The notes under the pieces were generated by a model. That model saw only the letters and a program-made list of their open reading frames with translations, made no database searches and had not been told where the DNA came from. Below, one piece after another: positions 56,970 to 64,000 of a stretch of DNA of 64,000 bases. A program made the position numbers and the translations under genes. How positions within the stretch are numbered: position 1 is the stretch's first letter; every line of letters begins with the position of its first letter. The DNA comes from Sanguinoderma infundibulare (Eukaryota > Basidiomycota > Agaricomycetes > Polyporales > Polyporaceae). Where the stretch lies: assembly GCA_032821775.1 (NCBI GenBank), contig JAVLRN010000003.1:1550001-1614000 (forward strand). The letters are read 5' to 3'.

Positions 56970-59900
56970 TCACTCCGTGGCAATATGGACTGTCAATAGC
57001 TTCAATGTACCATCTTCCCCACAGCTTGCTAGTTGATGTGTGTTCCCCTCGCCCGGCCTCCACGCCAGTCGGTGGATGTGGTCGATATGGGCCAATCTGA
57101 AAGGTGCGGATGAGGTTATGGCGATTGGCAAAAGTTCATCAAAGGTACGCACCGCCTGTCGATGGTTAGCACTTTGGTCCACTGAGCGGGAATGTCTCGA
57201 GGCGAAATGTAGATCAGGATTTCTCCGGTCTCCAAACCGATGGCAAGTGTTCGCCTGTTCCGAGCAGATTGGTGAGCCGGACCGCGAGGTACTGGGCGCA
57301 AAACTCACGATGTGCGTTCGGCCATATTAGGAGCGAATGCCACCGCAGTTGCGGCGGAGTTGACTTGAATGGTCGCTACGGCCTCCCACTTTGTCCCGCC
57401 CTCGCCCGGACGCTTCCAGACCTTCACCTGTCACAAAGTTTAGGTCTGGTTTCACCGGCATGCGAAGCTCTTGGGTGCTTACCGCCCTATCACGAGACGC
57501 TGTGGAGAACACATCGCCTTCAGGTGCCCATGCGCAATCCCAGATGATCCGACCATGGGACTTGTCCGCTGCCACAGGCAGATATCCGTCTGTGTTCCTG
57601 GTAAGCCAAACCAAGGTCGCCTTTGCCCAAGGGGTTCGATTCTGACAAACCTTCACTCCTCTCGAACAACCGCCACGTACGGTCGCGGGACACTGAAAGC
57701 ACGAACGTGTCGTCGGGGCTGAAAGCGATCCGAGTCACGGTCAGGGTATGGCCGGCCAGCGGTTGGCCGAAAGGCTGCCATGTCTGGGTGTCATACACGC
57801 GGACTACGGCGTGCTCTGCGGTTGTCGCTTTGCAAGCGGTGGCGACGTATTGCTTGTTGTTGGAGACGGCGAGGGCGATGGACTGGATATTTGCGTCAAC
57901 TTTGTTGCGGGATCTTGCTGCCATCGGAGACACGCTCACCTCATAGCCATGACCGAAGACCTTCTCGATCTCTGGCCACAGCGTGACGGCGGCCAGCTCG
58001 CCTTCGAACGGCCGTCGTTGTGTCCGGGCAGAATCGAGGGTGGCGTTCACCTCGGCGACGGCGCTGGCTACAGCAATGATTCAGTTCGCTGCTGTTCATC
58101 ATCCAGCTTCCTTGACGAACCATCGTTCAAGGCCTTATTTGATAGACCTAGCGGTGGAACAGCGGCTGCCCGAGGTCGTGCCTCCTGTCCAAGCGGTCAT
58201 CAGGAAGTCGAAGCCGAACGGACAGCATCGATCACGTACTTCTCCAGAATCAAGCTGCGCCACCCCGAGATTGTTGACGATCTCGACGAACTCTCGCGGT
58301 GCCTCGAAGACCCGTGCCACCTTCTCATCTGCGATGCTGATGAAGCGTAGGGGGCCGAGGAACGCGGCACCAATAAGATCATACCCATGTACTTGAGGCC
58401 GTGCGATCTCGTGCCATACAGGCGTTTTGATGTCCTCGGAAGAGGTCGTTGGAATCGCGCCATGGACACGGGTGGTTTGATCCAAGCTTCCCAAGGTCAA
58501 GATTAATGCAAAATTTCCAGATGACGATTTGAGAGGGACCCACCTAGTGGATATCAGATACTCCCCTTGCGGACTCCATCCGATGCTTCGGACAGGGGCA
58601 CGATGCCCTGTGATTGCACCAACTTCTGACCACTCCTCGAGCGCGTTCTCCGAAGCGTTTTCTTGGGATGATTGGCAATGCCATCTCCGCCACCCGCCGT
58701 TCCAACCCCAGGCGGTTGCATCTTGGCCATTGCTAGCCCAAAGACCACCAACAAAACCGCCGAGTCGCTGCCCGCCGATATCTCCAAACCGTTGGCGGTT
58801 GATCCAGAGGGTTGTCCCGTCATTTGTAGACGTCAGGACTGTAGACGGCGACCACAGGATCAACGACGAGTCGGTAGACGTTGATAGCAACGTCGAAAGA
58901 CTCGAGGGTGACTTCTGGGGCCGCCAGGAGAGAGATGTAACCCCGGCTTCATGCCCTATTAGAAGAGCGTCAAAAGTCACCGAGAACAGCTGCGCACTAA
59001 AAATGAAATCAGGGAAGGTTTTGCGTTGCAAGCCAAAGCCGATCTGACCTGCCAGAAGATGACTTGACCGTCAGGATGTGACGCTTAAGGGATATTGAAC
59101 GGCCACCATCTTCAGCGTCCTCCAGGTTGACGAGAGATGCCTCGAATGCGTCCAACAGATCATCAGCTTCTCCGGTGGAGTCGCCATATGATCCCAGGGC
59201 TGATCTCGTGAATGGTTCGATGTTCCACAGGCGGATGGTGCTATCTTGAGATCCGGAGGAGAGAATCAAGGGTTCGTCTTCAGTATCCATCGGCTTGAAG
59301 GCAAGACATTTGACCCAATCTTCGTGTCCTGGGAGCATTGCCGCGGAAACAAACTAGAGGTATCATGTCAACAATTTTTCCTGTGTTATCACTTTTGCTC
59401 GACCTACGTTGTCCTCGGAGCGGATCCATACGTGAACGTTCCTATCAGTGGATCCGATAGCGAGAATCACCGCTGGATGCATCAGGTTTTAGTGCTTTTT
59501 ACCAGCAAAAGGATCCGAACAGCTTACAGGTCGTTCCTGGCAAGTTCGAAAGGGCTAGAGCGAGAGGATATCCCTTTCTCAAATTGATTGTCTGCAATTC
59601 TATCAGTGCAGCTGCTAGGCATCATCAGAAAGTTATTGGACCTATCCAGCGAACCCAACAGACGTACCTGTGTCGTTCTCGGAAATCTTCCACGCTCTTA
59701 CGGTCGCGTCGGAGGCCGCAGTGACGACGACTTGCCCGAGGACCGCTAAGCTTGAGATGCCAGTTTTGTGGACCTGACGGACCGCAAATGATGTCCACTG
59801 TAACGCCGGTGTTATTATGAGCCTCATTCCTAGATACACTGGACCAGCATGCCTGCGACCCATCGTTCTTCCAGACAATCAATACGCCCTTATCATCTGT

Positions 59901-60173
59901 GCTGATAAAACTTTTGTCGTTGACCCAGCGCACGCATGTAACAAGGCCATCGTGGCCTGGCAGAGTGGCGAATACACCCCGGTCCAAGGAATCCTGCAAA
60001 CGAGCCGATGAGCGATCGTTCTGGGATGTGCTTGTCAGATACTATACCGCGGCATCCCAAAGAGCGACAAGTTTTCCGGACCCGAATGCCACAAGGCCTT
60101 GGCCAACAACGTCCGCGACTTGAGGGTACCTATTTGTTGATGCGGATGTGTAGACGTAGTCTGCTCGAGACAT
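56970..60173 (-). CDS. ELP2: Elongator complex subunit 2 (double WD40 propeller)
   Basis: Fifteen exons from 60173-60048 to 57096-56970 sum to 810 aa, the normal Elp2 length. It is part of the Elongator complex that modifies wobble uridine in tRNAs. WD-type blades are visible throughout: VFATLPGHDGLVTCVRW, ISSLAVLGQVVVTAASDATV, MLPGHEDWVKCLAF, LLIGHEAGVTSLSWRP, ITGHRAPVRSIGWSPQGEYL, then the Elp2-specific VPPLGLSNKA and LWPEIEKVFGHGYE. The second propeller has ATACKATTAEHAVVRVYDTQ, LAGHTLTVTRIAFSPDD and FSTASRDRAVKVWKRPGEG, ending LAWRPGEGNTHQLASCGEDG. Intron 2 probably uses a GC donor (59852), since the GT choice leaves only 40 nt. Two in-frame introns (for example 57883-57939) were removed by family comparison. 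Confidence 0.94.
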
Positions 60174-60461
60174 GAGTTTTGGAAGCGTTTTGTAGAGGAT
60201 GTGTTGCGCGCAACGGTGCCGGAACTGCGGAAGACGGCTGCTCTAAGCTAGTGGGTCCAATGCAAGCCTCTGGACACAAACTAGAACCAAATATGTTAGA
60301 TTTTGTGGGACGGCGTCCAGGCGGTGGTCGAGGTCAAGAGTCAAGTAGGAACGAAGATCGTAGATCGCCAGATCTCCGATTTGGGGGTGAGCGCCAGATG
60401 TTGAGTAGAACGCGGCGTCACTCCGTTCGCTCCTCCATCATCACCTGCCTGTTACCAACGA

Positions 60462-60912
60462 ATGGGCGTCCTCGGAATCGGAGTCGATGTCTTGCATGTA
60501 CCTCGGATAGCGCGGCTCCTCGATGGTAGAAGGGCCGGTCGGTTCGCTCGCCGCATTTTGAGCGAGAAGGAACTTCCAGCATGGGGTGCCATCCCGCTGG
60601 CTGACCACACCAGACGAGCCAGGTATCTTGCCGTTCGGTATGTCACGTCAATGCTGTTTCGCACCATGAAAATGTGTACTCATTCGGTCCTTGAACAGTT
60701 GGAGCATCAAGGAGGCCGCTTACAAGGCGGTTTTCCCATTGCGGCCGACATGGAAGAGTTTCACGTACCACTCGTTGTCCGATGACGGTCAGAGAAAACC
60801 GTGGCTCGAATACCATCCGGATGCGTTGGGAGAGGCGTTGGGCAAGATCCACGCGTCAGTTAGCCACGATGGCGGATATGTATTTACCACCGTCCTCGTC
60901 GAGACGCCGTGA
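60462..60912 (+). CDS. PPT2: Mitochondrial holo-[acyl-carrier-protein] synthase
   Basis: Two exons (60462-60637, 60699-60912) encode 129 aa. AcpS-type phosphopantetheinyl transferase: the magnesium-binding GIGVDVLHVPRI at residues 5-16 (Asp9), RFARRILSEKEL, then the second signature WSIKEAAYKAVFP (about 60-72). It would activate mitochondrial ACP, needed for lipoic acid synthesis and for LYR-protein assembly of respiratory complexes. It is distinct from the larger Sfp-type enzyme encoded at 45.4-46.5 kb. It is divergent from ELP2 (288 bp between starts). No clear presequence is seen, as in yeast Ppt2. Confidence 0.94.
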
Positions 60913-61224
60913 ACTCATATCTGGGCTGCAAATGCACCCGCAGTCGTAGAGTCACAAAGGACCATCGGTCGATCATCCTCGGCACCTAACTGTCCAACGT
61001 GTGATCCATAAGGATCAACATTATAATACAGGAGTGGGGTGAGTCCAGTGGTAGGTAAATGTCGGTCCGACAGCGAGCTCTCATGACTACGTAGCAAGAG
61101 GTATTCGAGAGCTCAAAGTACGGAAGCACATGCAGAACATGCATTAGTCAAGGTCAGTAACGAGCGTGAGGAGAAAAGAGTGTGTAGCAAAAGAGCGTCG
61201 TCAACTCATGGTGACGTATAGAGA
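60913..61224. other. Intergenic between convergent PPT2 and protease genes
   Basis: About 310 bp containing the two 3' ends; nothing else seen. Confidence 0.5.
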
Positions 61225-62803
61225 TCACTGCAGCTGAGCAAATCCAACCGCATTCTGTGAGACGGAGAACGCGGTGTAGACGTTCTTCATGAAGCTGTCC
61301 AGATCAACCGTCAGCATGCTGAATAGACAGGAAGGTTCCACCCCCGCGACGTACGTGTCACCGAGCAGCCAAGTGTAGGCACCGATCCCAAGGTTAAAAC
61401 CTGCCAGCGCACCGACGCATTGCCCAGATCCGCGGGTCGTCTCGCCGAGGTTGAAGCTACCAGACCGTCAGCATCCCGTCCGTCTCGTCACAAGAGGATG
61501 GACCCGACACTCACTTCTCTTCACTGACAGCCCACACCTTTCCGCCCCAGCTGAACGCCAACGACGGCGGAGTGTGGCACGGGTACGAGAACAGACCGTT
61601 CTTCTCGTCGTACACCTTCGATCCAGGGATGGCCGCGAACACCGCCTTCACGGACACGGGCGGGCCATACATGATCGTCGTGCCCGAGTCGATGATCGTC
61701 TGAAAAGCGGCAACGTTGCTCACGACCTTTCCGCCGAGGAGCACGTTCGCGCCGCCAATCTGCCAGTAGCCGACCTTGGAGGAGAGGCCGTGGTATTCGA
61801 TGTCGCCAGAGTAGAGCGCAGTGTTGGTGCCGCCGAGATAAAGCTCGGAGCCGGTAGTGGCGAGCTTTAACCCGAAGACCTGGTCCTTAACGGACCCTTG
61901 GGCGATCGCAGTGGTGAAGAACGGGTTCTGTCGCCAGCACGTCAGTTGAGCAGGGATGAACGCTGCACCGGGTCCAACATGGACGTGCCTGGTCTAGGTT
62001 GGCGACAGATGGGAAGGCGAGGCCCATAATACCGTCGTTGACGCCATCGGCAAGGTCTTTGGACTCCTTCGAAACGGCAGAGAAGTACTGGGTGTACGCC
62101 TTGACGCCCCCGACGACGACTGTGAGGGGTAAAGAACGGCAAATGAGAACGTGACAGTGCGGGCGTATGGCGAAAGTTGTGTTTGCAGCATTAGCAACCA
62201 CGCACCGGTGTCGGTGTAAATGGGGCCGGAAGTCTCGGAACCGTCCGCGTACGAGATGCTGAAGTTCCCGTTCTGCTTTACGGCGCTCATAGACTTGGTC
62301 GGGTCGAACTTGCTGTGGGACCCGCAGGTGGTGCAGGACGCGGCGGGGACCCAGAGGTCGGACGAGCCGGTGTCGAAGTCGATGAGGAATGAGACCGGGG
62401 GCGTGCCAATAGAGATCTCCCCCGCCCACAACTGGCCCTGGTTGAGGTCCGTCAGAGCGACGTTCTGCCGCTTCTCGAGGGGCGGGAGGGTCGCCAGAGG
62501 CGGGATGGACGTGATGCCCTCGGGCAGATGGCCGGTGTTTCGGTGGAAGTTGATCAGGTTGCTGCGGTACTTGCTGCATGACCGTTATTTTGGGGCTTCG
62601 GAGCATGTAGGAGGCGAGGCCACTCACTTGGCAATCTTGACACCGTGCTTGATCGTGGCATCGTGGTCGAAGGTGCCATCTGGCTTGGTGAGGGAGCTGC
62701 GCTTGTGCAAAGGAATGACTGACCCAGTGCCCTCTTGGACTGGAGCTGCGACAGAGAGCAGCGCCAGCGCGAGAGTCACCAAAGAGGCCTTCAAGCAGGG
62801 CAT
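61225..62803 (-). CDS. Pepsin-family aspartic protease (polyporopepsin-like), secreted or vacuolar
   Basis: Six exons (62803-62628, 62573-62206, 62119-61989, 61927-61515, 61456-61355, 61294-61225) give 419 aa. A signal peptide (LVTLALALLSVAAPVQ) is followed by a propeptide with a Kex2-type site LEKR (about 91-94), so mature enzyme starts near residue 95. Both catalytic aspartates are present: FDTGSSDLWVP (about D126) and IIDSGTTIMYGPP (about D305). One disulphide pair is suggested by SCTTCGSHS. The C-terminal LLGDTFMKNVYTAFSVSQNA is characteristic of polyporopepsin. Intron 3 starts CAG|GCACGT (GC-AG). It probably digests extracellular or wood-bound protein; the location is inferred from the signal peptide. 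Confidence 0.95.
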
Positions 62804-63582
62804 GGCTGGGTTGGAATGAGCGCGTCAGCGGAGCGGGGTGGGCGGAAGGAGGAAGTAGGAGAGCTCGGGTCATGTTGTGACCCTCGTGGTGGGCTTTTAG
62901 CATCGCTCTGACGCGCGCGAAGTAAATAGGCTGCTCCCGTCCTTCCAAATGCTATTAGCGATGACAGACCACGGACGCCCCAGCGCTAAAGCGGTGATGG
63001 AAGGAGCTTCTGCGATCAAGGTGGGACGGTCCTGCACTAGCAGCGGGATGATCCTAAATCCGACTTGGATGCGAGGGACTCGCTCATACTAGTGACAGAA
63101 GTAAGAACTATCTGAAAATGACAATTATATCAACGTATGAAGGTAAACTTTACCCCCAACTGAGGAGCAGCACGAGTTACGTGTCAAAGTGCCCGGAAGA
63201 TGTGTGGAGAACCGGTGGAGTACAATGTCTTCTGGCCCGATCACGATCGCACGTGGCCAAATTAGCACTGTCGCATAGACGCGTCCGGGTGACTGTCATC
63301 AACCGACAACCTGATCCTGTTTCAAACCTAGCGAGCAGTTCAATAACTCAGGAAGTGGCCACGACGAAGGTAATATGAAGTACTCACTTTGCAATTAAAA
63401 CCATTCGCCACGCTATTCCTCAAGTTAGATCCACGTCCCACCGAAAGCACTAATGGACAGCCAAGGGGGGAGCAACGCAAGAGCAACGACAGCCAAAAAT
63501 TTACCATGCCAAGTCTCCGACCAAATCTGCCCGCCCTGGTGGCACTTGCTGTTTGAAGCATACCATTTAATTCGGACGGACT
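62804..63582. other. Promoter and upstream region of protease gene
   Basis: About 780 bp, becoming AT-richer beyond 63050. Several short frames, none conserved. No repeat detected. Confidence 0.45.
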
Positions 63583-63978
63583 TTGTCCGGTCCATACAAG
63601 TCGACGTCATCGAGACCAAAGAGACGCAATGGTGAAGGGCTCCGATGTGGAAGGGTAAAATACGAAGGCGTGATGCCCAAAGCTACAGTCATGGATAAAG
63701 AGTACAGAGCAAGCGAGAATGCACAAGCAATTAGGTGTCCATTTTGCAAAATCAAAAACCCCGGCCGCGACCCCTACGAGTACATTCCATGTGGGCAGGG
63801 GATGGAGTACAGGGACATGCGGACTCACCTGCCGCGGGCACGGTATGGATTATATCCATACGAGCCTCCCCTGTACCCTCCCCGATACCCGCCACGGTAC
63901 CCGCCCCGGCCTCGCCCACGAGCATTGAATCCAGGGATATTTGTCCGTTTGGCTGTCACCTGCGGAGGAATTCTGTAA
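63583..63978 (+). CDS. Hypothetical small ORF with Cys motif and Pro-Tyr repeat
   Basis: A 131-codon open frame; a later in-frame ATG lies at about 63673. Residues ~50-75 contain CPFCKIKNPGRDPYEYIPCG and a following His, a spacing that could bind zinc. The tail has a run of PPRYPP-type repeats (about 63870-63915). No family was recognised, and the window ends 22 bp after the stop. It may be an exon of a larger gene or a chance frame. Confidence 0.25.
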   Translation: MSGPYKSTSSRPKRRNGEGLRCGRVKYEGVMPKATVMDKEYRASENAQAIRCPFCKIKNPGRDPYEYIPCGQGMEYRDMRTHLPRARYGLYPYEPPLYPPRYPPRYPPRPRPRALNPGIFVRLAVTCGGIL

Positions 63979-64000
63979 ATAACGATGGCTTTCCGGTTTT

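Noticed and set aside
57630..57645. GGTTCGATTC resembling a tRNA B box
   Set aside because: It lies in the intron 11 region of ELP2 and no cloverleaf forms.
59798..59837. 40-nt GT-AG intron in ELP2
   Set aside because: Shorter than any other intron here; the 55-nt GC-AG alternative gives the expected family sequence. Kept as an open alternative.
1..64000. CRISPR arrays, prokaryotic operons, biosynthetic gene cluster or virus-derived genes
   Set aside because: The window is intron-rich eukaryotic DNA with unrelated housekeeping genes; no regular spacer arrays, no backbone synthases and no viral or transposase domains were seen.

Overview
The window is nuclear DNA of a filamentous basidiomycete. 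An Agaricomycete, probably a polypore-type wood decayer, fits best. The evidence is about 125 short introns (mostly 48-70 nt, canonical GT..AG), GC-rich coding sequence, tightly packed genes on both strands, best family resemblances to fungal proteins throughout, and a polyporopepsin-like aspartic protease. There are no operons, CRISPR arrays, rRNAs or recognisable tRNAs. I assembled gene models by hand from reading frames, splice sites and family conservation; almost all exon sums are multiples of three.

Layout. 0.4-8.4 kb: WKF-domain ribosome-biogenesis protein, 5-aminolevulinate synthase HEM1, acetylornithine aminotransferase ARG8, and a cwf21-domain SR splicing factor. 8.4-15.8 kb is a gene-poor, repeat-rich island. 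It holds a 785-bp inverted repeat, a 123-bp tandem duplication, and a broken DNA primase small-subunit gene (PRI1) whose exons are separated by about 1.2 kb of repeat-laden sequence. 15.8-23.2 kb: riboflavin kinase, TAF8, a SNAPC4-like Myb-repeat factor, SND2/TMEM208, and a single-pass secretory glycoprotein. 23.8-30 kb: an Sfr1/Mei5-like recombination factor, an NmrA-like oxidoreductase, and the m6A methyltransferase IME4/METTL3. 30-38 kb: PEP carboxykinase, a glycine-rich RRM protein and a Ure2-type GST, with AT-rich intergenic DNA upstream of PEPCK. 38-50.6 kb: PET191/COA5 divergent from IBA57, mitochondrial AspRS, an IMD/BAR-like protein, an Sfp-type phosphopantetheinyl transferase, a Mak32-like pfkB kinase, NC2-beta/DR1, SmF and FMC1. 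51-64 kb: an RRM protein, unrecognised coding exons, a large eIF4A-like DEAD-box protein that has lost its catalytic motifs, Elongator ELP2, mitochondrial holo-ACP synthase PPT2, and the aspartic protease.

Functional themes are mitochondrial biogenesis and metabolism (HEM1, ARG8, PET191, IBA57, MSD1, FMC1, PPT2) and RNA or transcription (TAF8, SNAPC4-like, DR1, SmF, cwf21 protein, IME4, ELP2, RRM proteins). These are housekeeping genes that happen to be neighbours; nothing shows that they act as a cluster. The most unusual items are the inverted repeat, the disrupted primase, the catalytically degenerate DEAD-box protein and an apparent excess of GC-AG introns.
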